NCBI GenBank assembly: GCA_001464505.1
Contig: LNEH01000183.1
Location: 1-42,285, forward strand
Reading direction: 5' to 3'
From: Verrucomicrobia bacterium Ga0077533
GTDB taxonomy: Bacteria; Verrucomicrobiota; Verrucomicrobiia; Opitutales; Opitutaceae
Length of the DNA: 42,285 nt
Both the position numbers and the translations under genes were made by a program. The notes below the pieces were generated by a model, which ran no database searches, was not told the DNA's origin, and saw only the letters and a list, made by a program, of their open reading frames with translations. Below are positions 33,381 through 42,188 of the stretch, one piece after another (positions within the stretch are counted from its first letter, which is position 1; each line of letters starts with the position of its first letter).

Positions 33381-35719
33381 CTGCGGCGCGCCGCTGGTGG
33401 GGGAGGCGGCGCAGGCCGCCGGCTTCTGCTGCGCGGGCTGCGGCTATGTTTTCCGCCTTGTGCATGAACACGGGCTCGACGGCTACTACAAGATCCGCGA
33501 CGCCACCGTGACGCCGGCGGGTGAAGCGGTGTTCCAGCCGCGCGATTACGCGTGGCTCGCGCGGTTGCAGGCGGAGGCCGAACTGAGCCGCGGCACGCCG
33601 GAACTGATGCTGGAGGTGCAGGGCATCTCCTGCGCCGGCTGCGTCTGGCTGATCGAGAAGCTTTTTCACCAGCAACCCGGCGCGCTGCACATCGAGACCG
33701 ACGCCCAGCTCGGCCGGATGCGGTTGCGGTGGACCCGCGGCGGGTTTGATGCCCCGGCCTTCGCCCGGCGCCTCCAATCCTTCAACTACCTCGCCGGTCC
33801 GCCCGGCGAGGAACCCGCGGTGCCCGAGAGCCGGCGGCTGGTGCGGCGCGTGGGCCTGGCGGCGGCGTTCTCGATGAACGTCATGCTTTTCACTCTGCCG
33901 GTCTATTTCGGCATGGAGTCGGCTTTTCCCTACGCGCGGCTGTTCGGCACCCTGTCGCTGGTGTTCGCCACGCTCAGCCTGCTGACGGGCGGGATGTATT
34001 TCCTCGGCCGCGCCGTGGCGGCGCTGCGCGCGGGGGCGATGCACATCGACCTGCCCATCGCGCTCGGCATCATCGGGGCCTATCTCGGTTCGCTCTATGG
34101 CTGGCTGGCCCACCGGGAGGAGTTCGTGTATTTCGATTTCGTCGCGGCGTTCATTTTGCTGATGCTCGTGGGCCGCTGGGCGCAGGTGACCGCCGTCGAG
34201 CGCAATCGCCGCCAGTTGCTGTCGCCGCGGGACCGGCCGCAGCCGGTGCGCGTCGAGACGCCCGCCGGCCCGGTCGAGCGCGCCGTGGGCGAGTTGCGGG
34301 TGGGGGATGTTTTCGCCGTGCGCTCCGGCCAGGTCGTGCCGGTCGAGGCCCGGCTGGAGTCTTCGGCCGCCACCGTCGGCACGGCGTGGATTTCCGGCGA
34401 GGCTGATCCGCGCGAATGCCGCGCCGGGGCCCGCGTGCCGGCGGGGGCCGTGAACCTCGGGTCTCTGGGAGGGTTCGCTGCTCGCGCAATTGCTCCGGCC
34501 GGTCGCGCGCGACGCCTACCGTCACCAATTTCTCGAACAGGTCATCCGCGGCTACCTGCTCGGCATTCTCGGGATCGCCACGGCGGCGGGCCTTGGCTGG
34601 TGGCTGGGCACGCACGACCCTGTCCAAACCTGGGCGGTCGTCACCGCTGTGCTGGTCGTGTCCTGTCCGTGTGCGATCGGGCTGGCCTTCCCGCTGGCGG
34701 ACGAGATGGCCACGACGGCGCTGCGCCGTGCCGGGGTTTTCGTGCGTGAGTCCGACCTGTGGCCCCGCCTCACGCGCATCCGCAAGATCATCTTCGACAA
34801 GACCGGCACGCTGACGCTGGAAACGCCGGTGCTGGTCAACCCGGACGCCCTGGCCACGCTGGCCCCGGCGGCCCGCGCCGCCCTTGCTGCGCTGGTGGAT
34901 GACAATCCGCATCCCGTCGCCCAATGCCTCCTTCAGGCCCTCCGCGCCTCAAGCCAATTTGTAACGTATTACGTTACAAATACCCGAGACACGGCTTTGG
35001 GGGAGGAGACATCCGGTTACGGTGTGTCGCTGGTCAACGCCGACGGCCGCTGGTCGCTCGGCCGACCCGGTTGGCGGGGTGATCCGGCCACTTGTAACCT
35101 ATTAGGTTACAAACCGGAGGAGACGCACGACACGGAGTTTGCGTGCGATGGGGTGGTGCTGGCGCGGTTCCGGTTCGCCGATGCGGTGCGCGCGGATGCG
35201 GCGGCGGAAATCGCCGCACTGCAATCGCGCGGACTCGAAGCTTTCATTCTCAGCGGCGACCGCCGCGCGAAAGTTGCCCAGATGACGCAAGCGCTCGGTC
35301 TGCCCGCCGCGAACGGCCTGGCCGAGGCCACCCCGGAGGGAAAGGCGGCCTGGATCGGGCTGACCGACAACCGCGACACGCTCATGCTCGGCGACGGGGC
35401 CAACGACAGTCTCGCCTTCGATGCCGCCTTCGCGCGCGGCACGCCGGTGATCCACCGCGGGGTGCTTGAGGGGAAGGCCGACTTCTACTATCTTGGTCGC
35501 GGTCTTTCCGGCATCCGCCGGCTCTTCGAGGTCAACGACGCGCGCCGGCGCACGCAGATCTGGCTGCTGGTGTTTTCCGTCACCTACAATCTGGTGGCCG
35601 TCGGCCTCGCCGTCGCGGGCCGGATGAGTCCGTTGCTCGCCGCGATCCTGATGCCGGTCAGCTCGCTGCTGACGCTGGCGATCGTGGCCGGCGGCATGCG
35701 CCGCTGGCTGGCGCGCTAG
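33277..35719 (+). CDS. ccoI: CcoI-type copper-exporting P-type ATPase, frameshifted
   Basis: P1B ATPase that delivers copper for cbb3 oxidase. The N-terminal extension (residues 1-27) comes from the tandem repeat. A Cys-rich zinc-ribbon-like part follows (CRHCGAPL, CCAGCGYVF), then an HMA domain (GISCAGCVWLIEKLF), helices, the membrane CPC motif (SCPCAIGLAFPLADEM), the phosphorylation site DKTGTLT and the hinge GDGANDS. The frame breaks near 34463: VPAGAVNLG is followed out of frame by nonsense, and WEGSLLAQLLRPVARDAYR resumes in another frame. Some 12-17 residues of the actuator domain are missing. Two palindromes of the GTAAC family interrupt the region just after the phosphorylation domain starts. 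If the shift is real, no functional pump is made. Confidence 0.88.
34958..34980. repeat. 23-bp palindrome inside ccoI, copy 2
   Basis: It is identical to the copy at 20191: arm TTTGTAACGTA, central T, exact complement. Here it is read in a different frame as FVTYYVTN. Symmetry extends one more base on each side (A34957/T34981). Confidence 0.9.
35092..35112. repeat. 21-bp palindrome inside ccoI, compensated variant, copy 3
   Basis: The arm TTGTAACCTA, a central T and its exact complement. Compared with the other copies, G in the left arm became C and the paired C in the right arm became G, keeping perfect symmetry. It is read as TCNLLGYK. Confidence 0.9.
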
Positions 35720-35729
35720 CGCGCCAGCC
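35706..35729. terminator. 24-bp GC-rich palindrome over the ccoI stop codon
   Basis: A perfect palindrome (arm GGCTGGCGCGCT) spans the TAG at 35717-35719. It could fold into a strong hairpin that ends or protects the cbb3 transcript. There is no T-run, so the terminator role is tentative. Confidence 0.4.
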
Positions 35730-35763
35730 CGGCTGGCGTGCTGCCTGCCTTATTTGTCTGTCC

Positions 35764-35791
35764 TTGATTTGAACTTGCCGGACGCAATGCT
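35764..35791 (+). promoter_or_regulatory. Sigma70-like promoter for the restriction gene
   Basis: TTGATT (35764-35769), a 16-nt spacer and AATGCT (35786-35791) lie 6 nt before the GTG start. This is a conventional -35/-10 layout, unlike the YGCGCA type of the resident genes, and fits horizontal acquisition. The mRNA would be leaderless. Confidence 0.4.
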
Positions 35792-35797
35792 CCGACC

Positions 35798-36688
35798 GTG
35801 CCCAAAACTTCAAAAGACAAGCTGCTGTCGTTCGCCGACTACAAGGCCGAGGCGAGAAACTGGATCACGATCGCCACAGGCGAATATTATCCGGACATAC
35901 TCAAAGATGCTTGTGAGCTCTACAAGCCGGTCCTCGTTTTGTTCGGCCAGCTTTTGAAGACTTCGGAGTCCTCGACCCGGCTGTTTCTGCAAATCGCTGA
36001 GCAGTCCGACGGTTGGATGCGGGTGCAACTCGCGCGCGTATTCCGCAAATACGTCAGCCCCGAGACTCCGGTGGAGATGCTCAAGCAGAAATCGAAGGCC
36101 GCAACCATTTGCGAGCAGTTCGGGAAGGGGTTCCGCCCGGTGCCCAAGGTGCAGGCGGCGTTCCTCTCACGACCGATTCCGGACGAAGCGCTGTGCGCGG
36201 TCTTGTGGGAATACAAGGATCGGGGCAAAAAGGGATACGATCTTACCGAGCGATTCTTCGCCCTGTTTCGATCCACCTTTCCCAGCCTGTCCATCAGTGG
36301 CCCGGAACGGGCAGGAAAGGATATCTTGCTCGGCAAGGTTTTTGAAAGCTACCCCAAGCCCGACCGGCCGGTCGACTTCGTGATCTTGGACCGCGCCGGG
36401 AAGGAGGTCTTGGCCATAGGGCTCGCCCGTTACGACTCGGACCGGGGCGGGGCGCAGGAGGACGACCGCACCGGCGGCTATCAAAATTGCGCCGATGAAA
36501 TCCTCGGCTACACGAAGAAACACGGGTTACGCACGAAGGTCATTTTCATCAACGACGGCCCTGGCCTCCTGCTCGGATCAATGTGGGCCGATTATGCCCG
36601 GTTGGAGCGCAGCCGGCCGGGAAAGATCCTGGTCGCCACCCTTCGCATGGTGCCGGAGCGCGTTACCGAGAAGTGGCTGTATTCTTAA
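35798..36688 (+). CDS. Probable type II restriction endonuclease
   Basis: This 296-residue protein starts at GTG and ends 7 bp before a DNA methyltransferase. The first two thirds are helical without recognised motifs. The C-terminal third reads PERAGKDILLGKVF, then RPVDFVILDRAGKEVLAIGLARYDSDRGGAQEDDRTGGY and TKVIFINDG, which has the feel of a restriction nuclease core of the PD-(D/E)XK kind. The acidic positions D (PVDFVI) and the GLARYDSDRGG block are candidate active-site elements; I cannot confirm the exact catalytic triad. Codon third positions look less G+C-rich than the neighbours, consistent with transfer. Function is inferred mainly from pairing with the methylase. Confidence 0.65.
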   Translation: MPKTSKDKLLSFADYKAEARNWITIATGEYYPDILKDACELYKPVLVLFGQLLKTSESSTRLFLQIAEQSDGWMRVQLARVFRKYVSPETPVEMLKQKSKAATICEQFGKGFRPVPKVQAAFLSRPIPDEALCAVLWEYKDRGKKGYDLTERFFALFRSTFPSLSISGPERAGKDILLGKVFESYPKPDRPVDFVILDRAGKEVLAIGLARYDSDRGGAQEDDRTGGYQNCADEILGYTKKHGLRTKVIFINDGPGLLLGSMWADYARLERSRPGKILVATLRMVPERVTEKWLYS

Positions 36689-36695
36689 AATCAAC

Positions 36696-38177
36696 ATGGC
36701 GACCGGAATTTCCAAAACCAAATGGCAAGGCGCACCGCATGTTGCGCCCGCGACTGGCGGCGCGGCTGTCCTGGCTGACGTGCGGCTGGAATACGCTGGG
36801 AAAAAATCCGAGCGTGAAATATTTCTCACTCCACCCGCTACCTGCCGTCAGCTCTGGCCCGCGCCCGGCCATCCGCCCGCGCCCAACCGGCTTTACCACG
36901 GCGACAACCTCGCCGTGCTTGCCGCACTGACGCGTGACCCTGCGGTGAGAGGTCAGGTGCGGCTCATCTACATCGACCCGCCTTACGCCACCAAGAGCGT
37001 ATTCCAATCGCGCAACCAGGCCGACGCTTACATGGATTTGCTGGAAGGGGCGCACTACCTGGAGTTTCTTCGCGAGCGCCTGATCCTGCTGCGCGAGTTG
37101 CTCGCCGCCGATGGCTCGATCTACGTCCATCTTGACGACAACATGGCCTTTCTGGCCAAGGCCGTGATGGACGAGGTTTTCGGCCGCGCAAACTTTCGCA
37201 ACTGGATCACCCGAAAAAAATGCAACCCCAAGAACTACACGCGCAAAGCCTACGGCAACGTCGCCGACTACCTCCTGTTTTATTCCAAAGGTGATAACTA
37301 CGTCTGGCATCGCCCCGTTGATCCATGGACGGAAAAGAAGTCCGCCAAGGAATACCAGTATGTCGAGACCGGCACCGGCCGGCGCTATATGAAAGTTCCA
37401 GTTCACGCGCCGGGGATACGCAACGGCGAGACTGGCCAGCTATGGCGGGGCAAGCCGCCGCCACCCGGCAAGCACTGGCAGTATCCGCCGCGCAAGCTCG
37501 ACGAGATGGACGCGCGCGGCGAAATCTACTGGTCGCCCACCGGCAATCCCCGCCGCAAAATCTACCTCGACCAAAGCGCGGGCATTCCGGTGCAGGACAT
37601 CTGGCTGGATTTCCGCGATGCCCACAACCAGAACATCGCGGTCTCAGGGTATCCGACCGAAAAAAACGCGGCGATGTTGGAGCGGATTATCACCGCCTGC
37701 TCCAACCCAGACGACCTCGTGCTCGATTGTTTTTCCGGCTCCGGCACCACTCTCGGCGCCGCTTCGCGCCTCGGCCGCCGTTGGATCGGCGTGGACAACA
37801 GTCCCGAGGCCATTCGCGCGACGCTCCGCCGTTTCGGACAGGGGCTGGAACCGATGGGCGATTTTAGCGGACAACCCGCTCCGGCTGCGAATGAATCAGG
37901 TGGCGATGCCACTCTGCCATTGTTTGCTGCTGACGTGCAGGAACAGACAGTGATGGCCAAGAATGGAGGGCATCGGGCAATTACCGATCTCAGTTTGTTT
38001 GCCCAGGAACCCTACCATGGCGGGTTAGACGGCTTGCTTGATCAATGGACGGGCTGGATTGGCGAACCCTCGGGTGCCATGCATGTCAACGAGGAGGCCG
38101 CACACTATAAGACGAAGAAACCCAAGCAGCGCCGGCACAAGGCCATTGCGTCAGGCAAGCCAAAACGGGCAGCCTGA
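36696..38177 (+). CDS. DNA methyltransferase, beta-class, of a type II R-M system
   Basis: This is a 493-residue methylase. The catalytic motif IV IDPPYATKS lies near residue 92 and the SAM-binding motif I LDCFSGSGTTLGAA near residue 345, the order typical of the beta class. DPPY favours N6-adenine methylation. The header NRLYHGDNLAVLAAL, EFLRERLILLRELLAADGSIYVHLDDN and the late block RRWIGVDNSPEAI are standard for type II/III adenine methylases. The C-terminal 90 residues are a divergent tail ending in a basic stretch (KKPKQRRHKAIASGKPKRAA). ATG 36696 is chosen as it begins the conserved protein; the frame is open to 36495 inside the nuclease gene. It protects the site cut by the adjacent enzyme. 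Confidence 0.9.
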   Translation: MATGISKTKWQGAPHVAPATGGAAVLADVRLEYAGKKSEREIFLTPPATCRQLWPAPGHPPAPNRLYHGDNLAVLAALTRDPAVRGQVRLIYIDPPYATKSVFQSRNQADAYMDLLEGAHYLEFLRERLILLRELLAADGSIYVHLDDNMAFLAKAVMDEVFGRANFRNWITRKKCNPKNYTRKAYGNVADYLLFYSKGDNYVWHRPVDPWTEKKSAKEYQYVETGTGRRYMKVPVHAPGIRNGETGQLWRGKPPPPGKHWQYPPRKLDEMDARGEIYWSPTGNPRRKIYLDQSAGIPVQDIWLDFRDAHNQNIAVSGYPTEKNAAMLERIITACSNPDDLVLDCFSGSGTTLGAASRLGRRWIGVDNSPEAIRATLRRFGQGLEPMGDFSGQPAPAANESGGDATLPLFAADVQEQTVMAKNGGHRAITDLSLFAQEPYHGGLDGLLDQWTGWIGEPSGAMHVNEEAAHYKTKKPKQRRHKAIASGKPKRAA

Positions 38178-38199
38178 GCAGTGGGCGTTGAGGTTTTGC

Positions 38200-40011
38200 T
38201 TAACGCGGTTCGAACAGGGGCAGGATCTGCATGCCGGGCACGGTGACGAGGCCCTTGTCCGTGATCCGGATCTCGGGGATGACCGAGAGCGGGATGAGGT
38301 TGAAGCCCATGTAGGGCAGGGTGCAGCCGGCGGCGGTCCATTCCGTCTTGAGCGCGGTGGATTCCTTCGCGACCACGGTGGCGCGCTTGTCGGACAGCAA
38401 GCCGGCGATGGGCAGCGCGACCTGGGCGACGACTTTCCCGCCACGGATGACGCACACGCCGCCCCGCATGGCCTTGATGGTCTTCAGCGCGAGCTGCAGG
38501 TCGGCCTCGTTGGTGCCGGCGACGATGATGTTGTGCGCGTCGTGGCCGACCGAGCTGCCGACGGCGCCTTCCTTGAGGTTGAAATCCTTGAGCAGGCCGT
38601 GGGCGACCTTGCCCGATTTGCCGTGGCGTTCGATGACGGTGACGAAACACAGGCCGTGCTTGGCGAACAGATCCGGCCACGTCTGGCCCGGCTGCGGATC
38701 AAGCGCGACCTTCTCGTGGAAGAGGATGATGCCCGGCAGCGCGGTGCGGATGCAGTTGGCGGTGACCGGACCGGCGGGCAGGTCGGGCGTGAGCTTCAGT
38801 CTGGGCGCGAGCTTCACCGTCTCGTAGGCGGCCCTGGGGTAGCGGTAACGTTTCGAGAGCGCCTTGTCCAGGAGGGGCGTGATCTTGCGGTTCTCGACCA
38901 CGAGTTCGCCGCCATACCAGGTGTTCTGCGGGACGAGGTCGTCGTTGAGCAGCACGAGGTCGGCGCGGCGGGCCGGGGCGAGGCCGCCGATGTCGCCGTC
39001 CTTGGCGTAGCGTGTGGCGGGATGGAGCGAGCCCATGCTCCACGCGGTCGTCGTGGACATGCCGTGCTTCACGGCCTCGCGCACGACCCAGTCGAGGCCA
39101 AACATAAAAAGGTCGTCGGCATCGCGGTCGTCGGTGCAGACGCAGACGCGCTTCGGGTTGGCGCCGAGCTCGGTGACGGCCTTGATGGCGAGCGGCAGTG
39201 AGTGCCACGGTGTGGTCGGCGGGCCGCCCCGCAGAAAGACCCAGACTCCGTTCTCGAGAAAATCGTTGGCAATCTCGCGATCGATGGCCTCGTGGGTGTC
39301 GTTGATGCCGCTGGCCGCGCCGGCGGCGACGAACTCGCGGCCGTAGATGTGGCCGCAGACGGGGCGGCCGCGTTTGATGGCCTCGCCGAGGATGGCGTGG
39401 CTGCGCTTGTCGCCCATGGCGACCTGCACGAAGTCCATCTTCTCGCCAAGGGCGACGGCCTCGGGCCACTTGTCAAAGAGGCGGCCGATCTTGGCCGCGG
39501 TGAGGTCGCCGCCGGCGGTTTCGAAATGCGCCGAGGTGGCCGGAACGGTGCTGGGCACGGTGAGGAAGATGTTGAGCGGGGCCTGGCGGGCGTCGCGCAG
39601 CATCCATTCGATGCCGGCCGCGTCGCAGACGTTGCCGATCTCGTGGCTGTCGCAGAAAATGGTCGTGGTGCCATTGAGCAACGCGCCCTCGGCGTAGGCG
39701 CAGGCCGTCATCATCGAGCTTTCGATGTGGATGTGCGGGTCGACGAGGCCGGGGGCGAGGATGCCGCCGCGCATGTCGTAGATTTTGGTTTTGGATTTTG
39801 GGCCGGGCTTGAAGGTGCCGGCGGGCTTCACGACGGCGATGCGGCCGGACTTGATCCAGATCTCGCGGTCCGCGTGGACGCGCTCGGTGTAGGTGGAGAG
39901 CAGACGGGCGCCGGTGAGGACGAGGTCGGGTGCCTCGCGCCCCATGGCCACGGCGGCCAGCGAACGGGTGACGGTGTGCAGCGGCGGGACGGAGAAGCGG
40001 GTGAGGGGCAT
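38200..40011 (-). CDS. ade: Adenine deaminase
   Basis: This 603-residue amidohydrolase deaminates adenine to hypoxanthine. Signatures seen are [20 protein letters not shown] (metal ligands HxH and the ESS motif), [36 protein letters not shown], and a C-terminal half with [21 protein letters not shown]. Length fits the family (about 570-600). The N-terminus has about 20 extra residues before the usual start, and a later start is possible. It converges with the methylase at a 22-bp gap and is transcribed away from the aminopeptidase region. Confidence 0.94.
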   Translation of the reverse strand: MPLTRFSVPPLHTVTRSLAAVAMGREAPDLVLTGARLLSTYTERVHADREIWIKSGRIAVVKPAGTFKPGPKSKTKIYDMRGGILAPGLVDPHIHIESSMMTACAYAEGALLNGTTTIFCDSHEIGNVCDAAGIEWMLRDARQAPLNIFLTVPSTVPATSAHFETAGGDLTAAKIGRLFDKWPEAVALGEKMDFVQVAMGDKRSHAILGEAIKRGRPVCGHIYGREFVAAGAASGINDTHEAIDREIANDFLENGVWVFLRGGPPTTPWHSLPLAIKAVTELGANPKRVCVCTDDRDADDLFMFGLDWVVREAVKHGMSTTTAWSMGSLHPATRYAKDGDIGGLAPARRADLVLLNDDLVPQNTWYGGELVVENRKITPLLDKALSKRYRYPRAAYETVKLAPRLKLTPDLPAGPVTANCIRTALPGIILFHEKVALDPQPGQTWPDLFAKHGLCFVTVIERHGKSGKVAHGLLKDFNLKEGAVGSSVGHDAHNIIVAGTNEADLQLALKTIKAMRGGVCVIRGGKVVAQVALPIAGLLSDKRATVVAKESTALKTEWTAAGCTLPYMGFNLIPLSVIPEIRITDKGLVTVPGMQILPLFEPR

Positions 40012-40073
40012 GACCCGAGGCTAAGGGAGTCCGCCGCGCGCTGGCGAGCCGGAGTTGTCGGCCAGCCGGCCGG

Positions 40074-41311
40074 CTAGAGACTCATCGGAATCCCCGCCGT
40101 CAGGTTTTCCGGTTCGCGCCGAGGCCGAGGTGCCGGCCGGCGACATCCCAATTCAGGCAATCGCGGTATTTTTCGCGGCGTTGAGGGTCGTTGAGCAGGG
40201 CGGGAATGAAATAGAGACCGGGTTCGACGGTGACCACATAGCCAGGGCGGAGGATGAGGTCCATGCGCAGGCTGCGGAGGCAGGGGCGGGGGTCCTTGGT
40301 GCGTCCGGGTTCGAGTCCGCCGGCGTCGCGCACCCCGAGGCCAACCATATGCCCGATCCCATGGGGAAAAAACAGCGTGTGCGCGTCCCGCTCCACGAGG
40401 GACTCGGCGTTGCCCTGCATGATGCCAAGGGAGACCAGGCCGGCCATCAGATCGACGGCGGCGGCGAGGTGGATGTCCTTCCACTCGGCTCCCGGGCGGC
40501 AGCGCGCGCAGGCGCGCCGAAAGGCATTTAGCACCACCTGGTAGAAATCGCGCTGAAAGTCGCTCGGCTTCCCGGCCACGTAGGTGCGGGTGACATCGGT
40601 CACATACCGGTCGACCTGGCCGCCGGCATCGATCAGGATGAAGTCGCCTTCCTGCGCGACGCGCCGGGCTGAGGGCGACCCGTGAAACACCGCGCATTGC
40701 GCGCCGACGCCCACGATGGAATGATAGCCGGTCTCGTCGGCACCGCCGCGGAAGAAACCTGCTTCGAGCTCAATCTGCATGCGGCGCTCGCTGACGCCGG
40801 GTCGGAGGAAGGGTTGCACGGCGGCGTAGCCCTCGGCGGTGGCCTGCGCCCCCCGGCACAGCGTGGCGAGCTCCCCCGGCTCCTTGGCGCGGCGCGCGTG
40901 CTTCAAGGCTTCGCGCACCTCGGCCGTGCGCGCGGCGTCGGCGGCGACCCCGGGCAGCGGCGTGCCGAGCATGACAATGCGGCGGCCTTGGCGCGCGGCG
41001 AGCCACGCGGCAAACTTGCCGAGTCCTTCGCCGGGCAACTGCTCCGTGCCATCCCACACGCGTTGTTCCTCCGTCACTTCGGGCACGAACGAGTTCCAGC
41101 TGCGGGTTTTCGCATCGTAAGTGACAATGCCGCCCGGGGCCTCGGCGTGGCCGGTGAGGTAGTAATACTCCTGATGCGCGATGTAGGCGAGGTGCTGCTC
41201 GCTGAGCTCCGGCCGGGGGATGGGTTGGCCGGCGCCGACGAGCAGGATCTCGTCGGTCAGGCCGAGAGCGGGCGCGAGGCGGGCGCGGCGGGCGGCGTAG
41301 TCGATGGTCAT
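40074..41311 (-). CDS. pepP: Xaa-Pro aminopeptidase (M24B), frameshifted at the C-terminus
   Basis: This is a two-domain metallopeptidase that removes an N-terminal residue before proline. The N-terminal AMP_N part (to about residue 130) is followed by a pita-bread fold with metal ligands IDAGGQVD, TDVTRTY, FFPHGIGHMVG and VTVEPGLYF. The frame reaches GRHLGLGANRKT and stops at 40100, whereas relatives continue with a GIRIEDD segment carrying the last metal-binding Glu. The proper ending REPENLTAGIPMSL lies in another frame, down to 40074. A short deletion near 40120 therefore removes a ligand and shifts frame. As it stands the encoded enzyme should be inactive. I use ATG 41311, since the upstream extension is repeat-like. 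Confidence 0.85.
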
Positions 41312-41370
41312 GGGGATTTTTGTCGCCCACAAAAAGGCACAAAAATTCACGAAAAGAAAGACCTGCTTGT

Positions 41371-41389
41371 GGAGGGCCGCGAGCCCTCC
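41371..41389 (-). terminator. Hairpin just downstream of the TPR gene
   Basis: GGAGGGC and GCCCTCC (41371-41377, 41383-41389) form a seven-pair stem around CGCGA, three bases past the TPR stop codon. There is no T-run in the direction of transcription, so it may be an intergenic repeat rather than a terminator. Confidence 0.35.
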
Positions 41390-41392
41390 CTA

Positions 41393-42076
41393 TCAGGTTG
41401 CCGGCTCATCCAGCGCGGCGAGGGCTTTCTTCGCGGGTTCGAACTCCGGGTTGATCTTCAGGGCGGCCTCGAAGCGGGCGCGGGCCTCGTCCTTTTTGCC
41501 CAGTTTGGCCAGCATCCGGCCGCAGGCGTTTGTCAGGTTGGCACTGTCGGGCTTCAGCTGCAGGGCGGCCTCAAAGTGCGCGAGTGCTCCCGCATAATCT
41601 TCGTCCTTTTCCGCGATGTTGCCGTATTCCATCAGGCCGAGGGCCGGGTTGAGCGCGTGGACGCGGTCGGCAAACTCCTTCGACTTTTCGAGGCTGCCGC
41701 CGGCTATTTCCGGGGCGTTGGCGTAGTAGCGCGTGAGCCCGATGAGTCCGCCGATATGCTTTGGGTCGAGCGCGACGGCCTTTTCAAAGGCTTTCTTCAT
41801 TTTGCCCGCCGTCATGGCCTGCTGCATGAAGTTCAACTCGCCCATGCGCATGCTGAGGGCGAGGCCGAGCTGGGAGTAGTAATCCGGCTTGGTGGGATCG
41901 GCCTTGGTGGCCTGCTCGGCGAAATCGACGGCCTCCTTGGTCTTTTTCTGCTGCAGGCTATCGATGCTTTGTTTGTTCAATGCGGCCGCGTCGACGGACA
42001 CGGCAGACGTCTGCGCGAGCGCGGACGTGGTGAGGATAATTGCGGCAAAGGCCGCGCGAATGATTTTGGTTTTCAT
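41393..42076 (-). CDS. Exported TPR-repeat protein
   Basis: This is a 227-residue protein. A signal peptide (MKTKIIRAAFAAIILTTSAL, cleavage near ALAQ) is followed by repeated helix pairs with TPR spacing: KEAVDFAEQATKADPTKPDY, MKKAFEKAVALDPKHIGGLI, GALAHFEAALQLKPDSANL and ARARFEAALKINPEFEPAK. TPRs make protein-protein scaffolds; the partner is unknown. It is a periplasmic or secreted protein. A CATACT box abuts its ATG directly, but no matching upstream hexamer is seen. Confidence 0.85.
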   Translation of the reverse strand: MKTKIIRAAFAAIILTTSALAQTSAVSVDAAALNKQSIDSLQQKKTKEAVDFAEQATKADPTKPDYYSQLGLALSMRMGELNFMQQAMTAGKMKKAFEKAVALDPKHIGGLIGLTRYYANAPEIAGGSLEKSKEFADRVHALNPALGLMEYGNIAEKDEDYAGALAHFEAALQLKPDSANLTNACGRMLAKLGKKDEARARFEAALKINPEFEPAKKALAALDEPAT

Positions 42077-42106
42077 AGTATGGATAAGAAAAACGGAGTT
42101 TTACTG

Positions 42107-42188
42107 ACCACGGATTACCCGGATTGGGACGGATGGGATTTGATATGCCTGCCCGGGTCTTTTATCCGTGTTCATCTGTGTAATCTGT
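42107..42188. repeat. ACGGATTAC-type inverted repeat upstream of the TPR gene
   Basis: The left arm begins GACCACGGATTACCCGG and the right arm reads ATCCGTGTTCATCTGTG then TAATCTGT. The arms are imperfectly complementary around a 30-bp centre. The right arm loses complementarity abruptly near 42189. Confidence 0.65.
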
